64,000 nt of DNA from positions 62,001 to 126,000 of the forward strand of contig NZ_JAUOZU010000002.1 of assembly GCF_030551875.1 (NCBI RefSeq), in the 5' to 3' direction. Origin of the DNA: Fluviirhizobium alvei. Its GTDB lineage: Bacteria; Pseudomonadota; Alphaproteobacteria; Rhizobiales; Rhizobiaceae. Positions 8,736-17,417 of this stretch are shown one piece after another. The notes under the pieces were generated by a model that worked only from the letters and a program-made list of their open reading frames with translations, was not told the origin of the DNA and made no database searches. A program made the position numbers and the translations under genes. Each line of letters opens with the position of its first letter. Position 1 is the stretch's first letter.

Positions 8736-11700
8736 TTACCTCTTTCGCGGACGACCGCGCGAGGCATTTCGCTTCTTCGGGGCCGCATTTTCGTGTCGGC
8801 GAGACAAAGTCAAACGATCATAAATTGTTTGTGCCGGGCGGCGAACTTCGGGATTGGAGTCGAGCAAATACTGTTCGCCTCTTATGTATGCGGAAAATGC
8901 GGCATAGATAGGCGCGACCCGGTCCGCAAAGCCGGTTTCTTCCATCCAGATGAGCAAACGCTCACCAAATCCTTTGCGTTCCGCGAGCTTCAGCAAACGC
9001 TCAAAGTCATCTGCGAAATCCCATCCTTCCTGGACAAGATCTTTCTCGAGGACCGCCGCAAGGTGCGTTGTCGCAGACCCGAAATTCTCTTGCGCCAGTT
9101 CCAGGCCCGCATCCAGCAGACCAGCCCCCCCGGAAGGCAATTCCCGCAGGTTTTCGCGGATGGCGCTGGCTTCAGACAGACGGTTGTTTAGAATATAAAG
9201 CCAAGCGAGATTGGCATTCGCGAGAAGGGGGATTCGTGTCGAGGCCGCCTTGTAAAGAGCCTCAGCGCGCGCGATATCTTGGCCGAGATCCAGCAACAAA
9301 TTGGCAAGACGGACCTGGATTGATTGAACAAGTTCCGTATCTAGCCCTTTTTCTCCTGAAATCCGATCGAGCGCTCGCTCATAGGCCGCAATTGCGCCTG
9401 TTGTGTCGCCGTTAAAGCCAAGGACAAAAGCCTTGTTGAATAGAACTCCTGCAACCAGTTCCCGCAATTCTGGTCGGTCGTCATCACAATAACGAGCAAT
9501 GAGCTCGTCATAGGCGGCAATCTCGGCAACCGTTTCGCCGTTCTGGCCATAGGCGACTCCCTTGTAGGCCAGCGCCTTGGCAACCAGTTCCCGCAACTCA
9601 GGTCGTTCGTCGTCATGATAGTTGGCGATAAGCTCGTCACAAGTGGCTATCGCGCCTGCCAAGTCGCCATTCTGGCGAAGAGCATAGCCTTTGTTGAATA
9701 GCGCTTCGGCAACTTGTACGCGCACTTCCGGTTGATCATCCTTGCCATAGCGAGCGACAAGCTCGTCGTAAGCCGCGACTTCGGCCGTCGTATCTCCAAT
9801 TCGGCTAAGCGCATCTCCCTTGTTTCGCAGCGCCTTGGCCACCAGTTCACGCAATTTAGGCTGTTCGTCCTCACCATAGCGGCTGATGAGCTCGTCATAG
9901 ATACCTATCTCGTTCACCGTTTCGCCGTTCTGGCCATAGGCAATTCCCTTGTTGGTCAGCGCCTTGGCGACCTGCTCCCGCAACTCTGATCGTTCTTCAT
10001 TAACATAGCGGGCGATGAGCTCGTCATAGGTGGCAATCGCGCCTGCCATTTGGCCGTTTTGGCGAAGAGCAACGCCCTTGCTAAGCAGCGCTTTGGCAAC
10101 CTGTTCCTGCAATTCGGCTCGTTCGTCTTCGCGATAGCGTTCGATGAGCTCGTCATAGGCAGCAATCGCTGCTGTCTTTTCGCCTTTCTGGGAAAGTGCA
10201 ATGCCCTTGTTTCGCAGTGCCTTTGCGACGTCTTCCCACAATTCGGGCCGTTCGTCCTTGCCATAGCGAGCGATAAGCTCGTCATAAGTCGCAATTTCGG
10301 CCGTCGTATCGCCAATGAGGCCAAGGGCAACACCCTTGTTTCGCAGCGCCTTGGCAACCAGTTTTTGAAATTCAGAACGCTGGTCTACACCATAGCGCGC
10401 GATGAATTCGTCATATGCAGTGATCGCAGCCACTGTGTTCCCATTCAGGCGAAGGGAAACGCCCTTGATGAGCAGCGCAAACGCAGCCTGTATTTGTAGC
10501 TCGATCCGTTCGTCATTGCCATAGTGGGCACCAACTTCATCAAAGGCAGCGATTGCCGACACTATGTCGCCGTTCTGGCCAAACGCAATGCCTCGCTGGA
10601 TCAAGTTAACAGCGTCAGAAAAGTCCTCGTCGTCAATGGTTCGAGCCGTATCGGTAGTTTCCACCCCATCAGGCCCAAGCCCTAGGCGCGGAGATGTTCT
10701 TGCATGTTGTTCATCCTCGTGTATCGGCAGCGCGCAACTACGAATCGCTTCATTCAGGGCAAATTCGAAATCCGGTGATAATCTTTCCGTGTAACCTGAA
10801 GAAACTGTACGGTTGGCTAATTTGTTGAGATCACTCGACGAGTAGAAATTGGTCAGAAAGCTGACCAGCCAGCGCATTTTCTGTTTCGTCCGTCTGGTAC
10901 CATGCCGCATCAGGTACCAGATATTCAAAAAACGCTCGACAATCTGGTGCCCCGCATAGGAGCCGGATGTTTGCGTCTGTTCGATAAAGCCATCCTTGCG
11001 CAATCTTGCGAGCAGCGGCGATAATGTTGTGGATGCGATCCGTGTCTTTTTGGAGAGTTCGCCGGTGGTGACAGGATCCCAATGAAGCGCAATCGCATCA
11101 ATAACAGCGCGCTGTTGCGGCGTTTGATACTCTTCCACGCGCGATTTGTAATAGGGGGTCACCTGGTCAAGCAGAACTTCAAGATCAGCCATGGCCGCCT
11201 CGGTCTCATTAACCTCCAGGAGACGGTAAATCAGCGTGAGAATACGGGGATTCCCCCCCGTCAAAACATGAAGCGTCTTCAGTCGCTCCGGTTGGGTATC
11301 GAGCACTTCCAAAACGTGAAGACCATGTGGGCCGCGTCGCGCCGCAAGCGAGCGCATGCAGTACTCAGTTTCATGTTCATTCAGGGGTTCAAGATGATGA
11401 GGTTGAAAAAACTCGTAAAATGCCGCGTCTCTGTCCGCGTTGTCCTCTAAATAATGCGCAGCAGCTCCGATGATTATGGGGCCATTGTTGGCTTGCAGAA
11501 ACCGCCGGAGTGCCCATTTGTCCTCACTTGGTAAGGCATTGAGGATGAGATCGAGATTGTCGACCAACAACACGGCCCGCCGATTCAGCTGCTGCATTTC
11601 CTTTCTGAACTGTTCACCAGCGCGTAGCCCGTTGGCCCACGTTTCATTTGCCAGCTCTCGGTCTAAGCGGTCTGCGAGATCGTTTTTTGCATTCGCCTCG

Positions 11701-12032
11701 CCCCATTCAGCCAGAGCTTCCCCACAGTTGCGCCAAAAATCATCGAGGGTAAGGACGTTGTATTGCTCCTCGCGGAATCCCAAGGGAATGTAGCGCGATG
11801 ACAGGTCCGGCGTTTCCGTGATCGCGATGGCAAGTCGCCGCAAAAGCGTTGTCTTGCCCATGCCTCGCGGGCCGATCAGAATGTTATGGTGCCCCAAACC
11901 ACTTTCATCTGCCACTTTCAGTCTTCGAATGAGCGCATCCAGCATATCCCGGCGCGCCGTAAAATTCGCCACGAAATCAGCGTCATTGAGGCTGGAGTGA
12001 TTGTAGAGAGCCGTCGCGGGTGGTTTTGTCAT
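8736..12032 (-). CDS. Orc/STAND-like P-loop ATPase with winged helix and long TPR array
   Basis: 1098-aa soluble protein. An AAA-type NTPase domain occupies residues ~20-300: Walker A GPRGMGKT at 54-61, Walker B AVLLVDNLD at 153-161, and the GGNPRIL motif near 259-265 typical of the Orc/Cdc6- and archaeal-ATPase-like group. A winged-helix-like segment follows (~305-375). Residues ~473-905 form about ten tandem TPR-like units of 43-44 residues, then a less regular helical C-terminus ending in a basic tail (GRPRKR). Its start overlaps the stop of the upstream ATPase by ATGA, so the two are co-translated. ATPase plus helical-repeat sensor is the general plan of STAND regulators and many defence proteins; a defence role is inference only. 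Base composition is visibly less GC-rich than its neighbours. Confidence 0.88.
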   Translation of the reverse strand: MTKPPATALYNHSSLNDADFVANFTARRDMLDALIRRLKVADESGLGHHNILIGPRGMGKTTLLRRLAIAITETPDLSSRYIPLGFREEQYNVLTLDDFWRNCGEALAEWGEANAKNDLADRLDRELANETWANGLRAGEQFRKEMQQLNRRAVLLVDNLDLILNALPSEDKWALRRFLQANNGPIIIGAAAHYLEDNADRDAAFYEFFQPHHLEPLNEHETEYCMRSLAARRGPHGLHVLEVLDTQPERLKTLHVLTGGNPRILTLIYRLLEVNETEAAMADLEVLLDQVTPYYKSRVEEYQTPQQRAVIDAIALHWDPVTTGELSKKTRIASTTLSPLLARLRKDGFIEQTQTSGSYAGHQIVERFLNIWYLMRHGTRRTKQKMRWLVSFLTNFYSSSDLNKLANRTVSSGYTERLSPDFEFALNEAIRSCALPIHEDEQHARTSPRLGLGPDGVETTDTARTIDDEDFSDAVNLIQRGIAFGQNGDIVSAIAAFDEVGAHYGNDERIELQIQAAFALLIKGVSLRLNGNTVAAITAYDEFIARYGVDQRSEFQKLVAKALRNKGVALGLIGDTTAEIATYDELIARYGKDERPELWEDVAKALRNKGIALSQKGEKTAAIAAYDELIERYREDERAELQEQVAKALLSKGVALRQNGQMAGAIATYDELIARYVNEERSELREQVAKALTNKGIAYGQNGETVNEIGIYDELISRYGEDEQPKLRELVAKALRNKGDALSRIGDTTAEVAAYDELVARYGKDDQPEVRVQVAEALFNKGYALRQNGDLAGAIATCDELIANYHDDERPELRELVAKALAYKGVAYGQNGETVAEIAAYDELIARYCDDDRPELRELVAGVLFNKAFVLGFNGDTTGAIAAYERALDRISGEKGLDTELVQSIQVRLANLLLDLGQDIARAEALYKAASTRIPLLANANLAWLYILNNRLSEASAIRENLRELPSGGAGLLDAGLELAQENFGSATTHLAAVLEKDLVQEGWDFADDFERLLKLAERKGFGERLLIWMEETGFADRVAPIYAAFSAYIRGEQYLLDSNPEVRRPAQTIYDRLTLSRRHENAAPKKRNASRGRPRKR
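9320..10616 (-). repeat. Tandem ~129-bp TPR-coding repeat array
   Basis: Within the large ATPase gene, about ten consecutive units encode variants of AKALRNKGVALGQNGDT plus AEIAAYDELIARYGKDERP and ELREQV. Each unit is 43-44 codons. Phrases such as GAGCTCGTCATAG recur at this period on the + strand. The boundaries are approximate. They are coding repeats, not a spacer-containing array. Confidence 0.75.
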
Positions 12033-13165
12033 TCTGCTTCATACTCAAGCCAGTATTTACGGACCAGACCGGAACGAAAAACGTAGCGCTCACCATTCTT
12101 CATGATCAGGCCATCATTGCAAAGCATTGATAATATGTCCATTGTCTGTCGTGAGCTGAGGTGCCCCTGCGTTTGAGACAGATGGGCATTTATGGTGTCC
12201 CGGCGCTCACCTTCTACAGTCCGCGACAAAAGGCCAAGGATTTGTTTTGCGATATCTCTGTCGATTGCTGGCAAGTTTTTATCGACATGCTCGCGCCAAA
12301 CGGCAAACTCGGAGCGCCTGTTAGGTTGAAGCAGTTTGGCGAAGGCGGCGTCTATGTCGCGCATGGTTGCCAATGGAAGAGCATGGTCCGGAATCGTGTC
12401 GGATGGTCGAACCTCGTTGGCGACCATTTTCAGGTAGTAAGGAGCAAGCCACCCCAACTCCGAGAACATATAGTCGAAATCCTCGTCGCGCGCATCGAAC
12501 AGGTGAGTAATCTGCTGCTGAATCTTGGCGTCACGAATGAATGAGCGCGCCTCATCCGGCTTGAAGGGTTCGAGAACAAAAGTTTCGAAATCCACGAAGG
12601 CGCCTTCCAAGCCGTAACGTCTGGCAATTGTGTCAAGGCCGATGGAACCCGTAATGAGCCATCGGACATTTTTGTACTGCTGCTGCATGGCGCGCAGCTT
12701 GTAGGCAAATGCGTTCGCATCGCGTGGGTCTTTTTCTGCGAGAGCCAGGAAAAAATAGGCTACTTCATCAACAATAATCGCCGTCTTTGGATGCGTATCA
12801 TTCAGCGATGCTATCAGTATGGCTGAAAACTCGATTGGGTCCACTTTGCCAAGGGCTTCCATCGGCTTGTCGCCCCACTGGCCGGCCAAAACCGCACCAA
12901 TTCGTTGACGCGCATGTGCAAAGAAGCGCTCCTTTGCGGTATTTAGCCCTTCAATTCGCGAGCACAATTCTCGGGCAAATTCGCTCGGCGTCCGAATTCC
13001 TTCCACATCGACTTCGACAGCATGCCATCCGTCATCGCGAAGGTCCTGGGCAAGCCGATTTATAAGCCATGTTTTGCCAATGCGCCTGGGTGCTGGCATG
13101 TGAATGCTTAACCCGGCTTCCAGCTTGCGCTTGAGTAGGTTGCGCTCAGTCGTGCGGTTATGCAT
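12029..13165 (-). CDS. P-loop ATPase, partner of the TPR ATPase
   Basis: 378-aa ATPase of the archaeal-type AAA group. Walker A PAPRRIGKT is at residues 24-32, Walker B AIIVDEV at 129-135, and a sensor-like LITGSIGL at 170-177. The C-terminal ~100 residues (LLSRTVEGERRDTINAHLSQTQGHL and onward) look like a winged helix. A GGAG site stands 6 bases before the ATG. It is the first gene of a two-gene operon, overlapping the TPR ATPase by four bases. Two abutting palindromes lie just upstream. Specific function is not known; paired NTPases with a repeat sensor suggest a regulated assembly, perhaps anti-phage. Confidence 0.85.
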   Translation of the reverse strand: MHNRTTERNLLKRKLEAGLSIHMPAPRRIGKTWLINRLAQDLRDDGWHAVEVDVEGIRTPSEFARELCSRIEGLNTAKERFFAHARQRIGAVLAGQWGDKPMEALGKVDPIEFSAILIASLNDTHPKTAIIVDEVAYFFLALAEKDPRDANAFAYKLRAMQQQYKNVRWLITGSIGLDTIARRYGLEGAFVDFETFVLEPFKPDEARSFIRDAKIQQQITHLFDARDEDFDYMFSELGWLAPYYLKMVANEVRPSDTIPDHALPLATMRDIDAAFAKLLQPNRRSEFAVWREHVDKNLPAIDRDIAKQILGLLSRTVEGERRDTINAHLSQTQGHLSSRQTMDILSMLCNDGLIMKNGERYVFRSGLVRKYWLEYEAE

Positions 13166-13182
13166 TTATCGCTCCATGAAAT

Positions 13183-13214
13183 TATTCAAAAATGAATATA
13201 TTCAAAATAGAATA
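13183..13214. promoter_or_regulatory. Two abutting 16-bp palindromes (operator candidate)
   Basis: TATTCAAAAATGAATA (13183-13198) is followed without gap by TATTCAAAATAGAATA (13199-13214). Each is an inverted repeat TATTC-N6-GAATA, and the pair is a direct repeat. They begin 18 bp upstream of the ATPase start at 13165, where a promoter/operator is expected. A repressor or phage-type regulator binding site is inferred. Confidence 0.6.
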
Positions 13215-13262
13215 AATGTCAACATCCTGTCTCGCCGCCATTTATCAGGCGACCCCTATTGC

Positions 13263-14000
13263 TCACATCAGCGCCAGCCGTCCAACGGCCGGGATCTTGA
13301 GGGCGGGGCGGGAGATGTCGAAGCCCGCCACCAGCCCAAGCAGATGCACCTCGAAGCCGCTCTTGGAGCCGGCCGACAGGCCAACCAATCCATAGAGGGT
13401 CAGGTTGAGATTGCCGCTCCGGTCATAGAAGGCGAAGTCGCTCGGGCCGAGAAAATCGCGGCCCACGGCATTGGGTGGCAGCACGGCATCGATCTCCGGC
13501 ACCGCCCGCATGATGGTCGCGACGAACGTGTTCGAATTCGGCCCCGGCCAGAGCGTGTAGCTGCCTTTCTGATTGTAGCGATATTCGGCAATTGCCTTGC
13601 GAATGTCGGGGATGAGGGCTGCAGCCTTGTCCCCCTCCGCCTGCCAGATGATTTCGGGCCGGTTGGAATACCAGCGCCCATCGGGCTCGTATCCGTTCTG
13701 GCGCACCGGTTTGCCCCAGCCCACCACGTCGAAACGGTCATAGTTGCTGGCACCGGCATCCTTGATCACGATCCAGCTATGGACGGCAAAGGCTCCCTTG
13801 AAGCCGCCGGTGCGGGCCGCGAGAATAGAGATGCGCGCCCTTTTGTCCTTCGCCGGGTCCGGCAGCAGCCTGGCCGAACTCCAGTCGGCGGCGCGCCAGT
13901 TGGCGGGATGCGTTTGGCTGGCCCAGTAGGCCGCAGCCGCCAGGCTCGGGACCAGATAGACGAGCCCGATCAGAAGGGTGAGACGCTTGAAGAGCCGCAT
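13263..14000 (-). CDS. DUF3750 family protein
   Basis: 245-aa protein with an N-terminal membrane anchor or uncleaved signal (residues ~7-26), followed by a soluble domain. The segments VHSWIVIKDAG, FDVVGWGKPV and YTLWPGPNSNTFVATIMRAVPE match the pattern of DUF3750, a family of unknown function in proteobacteria with conserved His, Trp and Asn residues reminiscent of a NlpC/P60- or transglutaminase-like fold. It is divergent from the asparaginase gene. No specific activity is assigned. Confidence 0.8.
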   Translation of the reverse strand: MRLFKRLTLLIGLVYLVPSLAAAAYWASQTHPANWRAADWSSARLLPDPAKDKRARISILAARTGGFKGAFAVHSWIVIKDAGASNYDRFDVVGWGKPVRQNGYEPDGRWYSNRPEIIWQAEGDKAAALIPDIRKAIAEYRYNQKGSYTLWPGPNSNTFVATIMRAVPEIDAVLPPNAVGRDFLGPSDFAFYDRSGNLNLTLYGLVGLSAGSKSGFEVHLLGLVAGFDISRPALKIPAVGRLALM

Positions 14001-14086
14001 GTCGATTGATTTCTCCCCTGATTTTTGTCATCCCCGGAGGCAGAAGCAGTTTTCACCGGCCATTCGGGCGGTTTGAGGGAGAGATC

Positions 14087-15094
14087 ATGGCAAATCCGGT
14101 ACTGGTCGAGGTCACACGCGGCAACCTCGTCGAAAGCCGCCATCGCGGCATGGTGGCGATCGTGGATGGCGATGGCACACTCGTTACCTCGCTCGGCGAT
14201 ATCGATCTGCCGGTCTTTCCGCGTTCGGCATGCAAGGCCATGCAGGCGCTGCCGCTGGTCGAAAGCGGTGCGGCGGATGCCTTTGGTTTCGGCAATCGCG
14301 AACTGGCACTGTCGGCCTCGTCGCATTCGGGCGAGCCGGAACATGTGGCGGTTGCTACCGCGATGCTGAAGGCGGCCGGTCGCGATGAGAGTGTGCTTGA
14401 ATGCGGTGCCCACTGGTCGTTCGAACAGCCGGTGCTGATCAGGCAGGCTCGCAGCCTCGATCATCCCACGGCGCTGCACAACAATTGCTCGGGCAAGCAT
14501 GCCGGCTTCGTCTGCGCGGCCTGCCATGTCGGGCAGGACCCGAAAGGTTATGTCACCTATGATCATCCGCTGCAGGCCGAGATCCGTGATGTGATGGCCG
14601 ATCTGACCGGTTCACCGCTCGGTCATGACAATTGCGGCACCGATGGCTGCTCCATTCCCACCTATGCGGTGCCGCTGCGGACGCTGGCTTCCGGCTTTGC
14701 AAAGATGGCGACCGGCATCGGCCTCGGCACCGAGCGGGGCAGGGCGGCGCGCCGCATCATCGAGGCTTGCATGGCCGAACCCTTCTATGTTGCCGGAACC
14801 AGACGCGCCTGCACGCGGCTGATGAAGGTTGCCCCCGGTCGCATCTTCGCCAAGACCGGCGCCGAAGGTGTCTTCTGCGCCGCCATTCCGGAACAGGGGA
14901 TTGCCATCGCCCTCAAATGCGAGGATGGCACCACCCGCGCTGCCGAAAGCATGGTGGCTGGTCTTTTGGCCCGCCGGTTCCGGGACGAGCCGGAGATCGC
15001 CGATCAGCTGATGGGGATCGCCAATCACACGATGCGCAACTGGAATGGTATTGCCGTTGGCGATGTTCGTGTCACGGATGCGCTCTTTGCCTGA
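14087..15094 (+). CDS. L-asparaginase II, R. etli inducible type
   Basis: 335-aa asparaginase of the family typified by the inducible Rhizobium etli enzyme, hydrolysing L-asparagine to aspartate and ammonia. The family motifs are seen: FPRSACKAMQALP with Ser47 and Lys50, SASSHSGEPEH around residue 80, NNCSGKHAGF with Cys134, Lys137 and His138, and GHDNCGTDGCSIP. These correspond to the serine-lysine and cysteine/lysine metal-site residues described for ReAV, shifted by one. The ATG at 14087 was chosen: a GAGGGAGA site precedes it and it starts the conserved N-terminus. It is unrelated to the E. coli-type asparaginases. The gene is monocistronic, divergent from the DUF3750 gene. Confidence 0.94.
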   Translation: MANPVLVEVTRGNLVESRHRGMVAIVDGDGTLVTSLGDIDLPVFPRSACKAMQALPLVESGAADAFGFGNRELALSASSHSGEPEHVAVATAMLKAAGRDESVLECGAHWSFEQPVLIRQARSLDHPTALHNNCSGKHAGFVCAACHVGQDPKGYVTYDHPLQAEIRDVMADLTGSPLGHDNCGTDGCSIPTYAVPLRTLASGFAKMATGIGLGTERGRAARRIIEACMAEPFYVAGTRRACTRLMKVAPGRIFAKTGAEGVFCAAIPEQGIAIALKCEDGTTRAAESMVAGLLARRFRDEPEIADQLMGIANHTMRNWNGIAVGDVRVTDALFA

Positions 15095-15238
15095 TCCTGT
15101 TCCGGTTTGATACGCAGGCGCTTTCGATCGGTCGCCTTTGTCAGAAGCCGGAAACCCAGATGCAAGACTTTCCGCACAAGGCGGGTGGAATCGCTATTCT
15201 ATCGTCTCTTCCTGATGCAGCCTTTGCCGGAGGAGACG

Positions 15239-15964
15239 ATGTACGCAGGCCGATATCTCTGGTGGAACATGATGGCCGCAATCGGCTATCTCTTCTTCGC
15301 GATCTATTTCTACTATCTGGAATGGGTCGTGATGCGGCTGTCGAACTGCGCTTCGGTCGCCGGCTCCTGCGGCGCCCTCGATGCCAAGCTCAACGGCCTC
15401 CTCAGGCCCTATGGCCTGCTCGCGATGGGCATCGTCGTACTCACAGCTGCGGTCTTGCGCATCTGGTATCTGCGCATCAGCCCGATCTGGGGGCTTGCCC
15501 TCTTCATCTGGTTCGGGGCTTCGGCCGAATTCTTCTTCAATTTCGGCTCGCTCTGGTTTGCCCGCATCGATATGGTCACTATTCTCTCGGATATGCCGGT
15601 CGAGGTGCTGTTCCTCGCAGCTCTGATCGCATTCCTCTCCTTTCCGCTCGAACTCTATCCCCGCACTCCCGAGGGCGGATTGCGCGTCATCTATTATGTC
15701 GCGGGCTTCACCGCTTCTTATTCCTTCACGCTGTCGCTTGCCAATTCCGCCGAGGCGCTCGAACTGGTGCGGCGGGTGACGCGGTCCGAAACCATCGCCG
15801 CATCCTTCGAGGTCTTCCAGCAGCAGACCCGCTTCCTGCTTGGGATGGGCGCGTTCGGGCCGATGCCGCTGGTCGTCGCCCTTGGCATATTCATCAGTGC
15901 GCTCACCTATCTTCTGGCCATGCGTCGCACCCCTGGCGGATTGTCGGCACCCATGCCGGCCTGA
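15239..15964 (+). CDS. Integral membrane protein of unknown function
   Basis: 241-aa multi-helix protein with about six hydrophobic segments (WWNMMAAIGYLFFAIYFYYL; LAMGIVVLTAAVLRIWYL; WGLALFIWFGASAEFFF; and others). There is a periplasmic-looking loop with two cysteines (NCASVAGSCGALDAKL). The ATG at 15239 was chosen because GGAGGA stands 4 bases upstream; an in-frame ATG at 15214 would add a few residues and the frame is open farther upstream without a good start. No family is recognised. Confidence 0.7.
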   Translation: MYAGRYLWWNMMAAIGYLFFAIYFYYLEWVVMRLSNCASVAGSCGALDAKLNGLLRPYGLLAMGIVVLTAAVLRIWYLRISPIWGLALFIWFGASAEFFFNFGSLWFARIDMVTILSDMPVEVLFLAALIAFLSFPLELYPRTPEGGLRVIYYVAGFTASYSFTLSLANSAEALELVRRVTRSETIAASFEVFQQQTRFLLGMGAFGPMPLVVALGIFISALTYLLAMRRTPGGLSAPMPA

Positions 15965-16358
15965 AACATCCTCCGATTCCGAAGGGTTTGACGAACCTTC
16001 ACTCTGGTGGCACTTTGTCGGCGGGGAAGGATTGCTGATCGATTCAGATTAATGCAATCAGGGATTGTTATTTGAGCTGCGATCGGTCGAGCTGTTGCCG
16101 GTCGCATGTCACGGCAGGGTTAAACTCGCAACATCTCGCCGGCTATTTTGTCGCGCGATCGACTTGAATGCAGCGCGTTGAGGCTGACTGCACGCCCCTT
16201 CATGTTCGTGTCATATTGTTCGCAATTATAATAGTAATACAACTGAACGATTTTGTTTGAACTTTTTGTCGGTTTTTGAAATGATGGCACCGTTCGGCTC
16301 CGCAAGCGAAGGAGGTGTCGCTGCGGACTGGCTGCCGAACCCAACTGGGAGAGAAATA
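15965..16358. other. Intergenic region upstream of the TRAP operon
   Basis: 394 bp without a supported gene. It ends in an AT-rich stretch (about 16200-16280) that probably holds the TRAP promoter. A hairpin TCCGCAAGCGA/TCGCTGCGGA at 16299-16326 encloses AAGGAGGTG in its loop. The open frame seen here is an in-frame upstream extension of the DctP gene, which I reject as the protein start because the signal peptide begins at 16359. Confidence 0.55.
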
Positions 16359-17390
16359 ATGTTGAGAAAAGTTCTTCTGGCGGGTCTGTCCGCCGCATCC
16401 ATTCTTATGGCGGGTACGGCAGCCTTTGCAGCCGATGTGACGCTGAAACTGCATCAGATGCTGCCGCCGCAGGCAACGATCCCGTCGAAAGTGCTCGCCC
16501 CCTGGGCCGAGAAGGTGAAGGCAGAGTCCGGTGGTCGTATCGAAGTCGAGCTCTATCCTGCGATGCAGCTGGGCGGCAAGCCGGCCGACCTCGTCGACCA
16601 GGCCCGCGATGGTGTCGTGGACGTTATCTGGACCGTCATCGGTTATACGCCGGGCCGCTTCCCGAAGACCGAAGCCTTCGAGCTTCCCTTCATCATGACC
16701 AATGCCGAAAAGACCTCGGTTGCCTTCTATGAATATTACGAGAAGAACCTGAAGGACGAATTCGCCGATTATCACGTGCTGGCCGTGCACACCCATGGTC
16801 CGGGTCTCCTGCACACCATTCCGAGCAAGCAGATCAAGAGTGTCGAGGATATGGCCGGCATGAAGCTGCGTGGTACCTCGAAGGTGGTCAACGCGATGCT
16901 GGAAGCCATGGGCGCCTCGCCGGTCGGCATGCCGGTGACGGCGGTTCCGGAATCCATCTCCAAGAGCGTCATCGAAGGCACCGTGGTTCCCTGGGAAGTC
17001 ACGCCCTCGATCAAGATCGCGGAACTTGCGCCCAACCATACCGAGTTTGCCGGTGACCGCGGTCTCTACACCGCCACCTTCCTGTTTGCTATGAACAAGG
17101 ATGCCTACGAGGCGCTGCCGGACGATCTGAAGAAGGTCATCGACAACAATTCCGGTATCGAACTGGCCCGCACCTTCGGCAAGGCCATGGATGCAGGCGA
17201 CGCGCGCGGCCGCAAGATCGCCGAGGAAGCCGGCAACACCATCATCAAGCTCGATGAGGCTGAAACCGAAAAGTGGAAGCAGCTTGCTCAGGGCGTGACC
17301 AATGCCTGGATCGAAGAGATGAACGGCAAGGGTCTGGACGGCACGACGCTCTATAACGACGCCGTTGGCCTGATCGACAAGCAGAACTGA
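16359..17390 (+). CDS. TRAP transporter solute-binding protein (DctP family)
   Basis: 343-aa periplasmic binding protein. Residues 1-24 are a signal peptide (AFA|A). The mature part shows the DctP pattern: LHQMLPPQATIPSKVLAPWA, YPAMQLGGKPADLVDQARDG, a region with MKLRGTSKVV containing the conserved Arg that binds the ligand carboxylate, and the pocket helix EAMGASPVGMPVTAVPESI. The ligand is likely an organic acid but cannot be named. GGGAG precedes the ATG. It heads the operon dctP-dctQ-dctM. Confidence 0.93.
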   Translation: MLRKVLLAGLSAASILMAGTAAFAADVTLKLHQMLPPQATIPSKVLAPWAEKVKAESGGRIEVELYPAMQLGGKPADLVDQARDGVVDVIWTVIGYTPGRFPKTEAFELPFIMTNAEKTSVAFYEYYEKNLKDEFADYHVLAVHTHGPGLLHTIPSKQIKSVEDMAGMKLRGTSKVVNAMLEAMGASPVGMPVTAVPESISKSVIEGTVVPWEVTPSIKIAELAPNHTEFAGDRGLYTATFLFAMNKDAYEALPDDLKKVIDNNSGIELARTFGKAMDAGDARGRKIAEEAGNTIIKLDEAETEKWKQLAQGVTNAWIEEMNGKGLDGTTLYNDAVGLIDKQN

Positions 17391-17417
17391 TCCGACCAGC
17401 AGGCTCCGGAGACGAAC

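Noticed and set aside
9320-10616. Regular repeats that could suggest a CRISPR array
   Set aside because: Units are contiguous, of coding length (43-44 codons) and continue the frame of the ATPase; there are no unique spacers.
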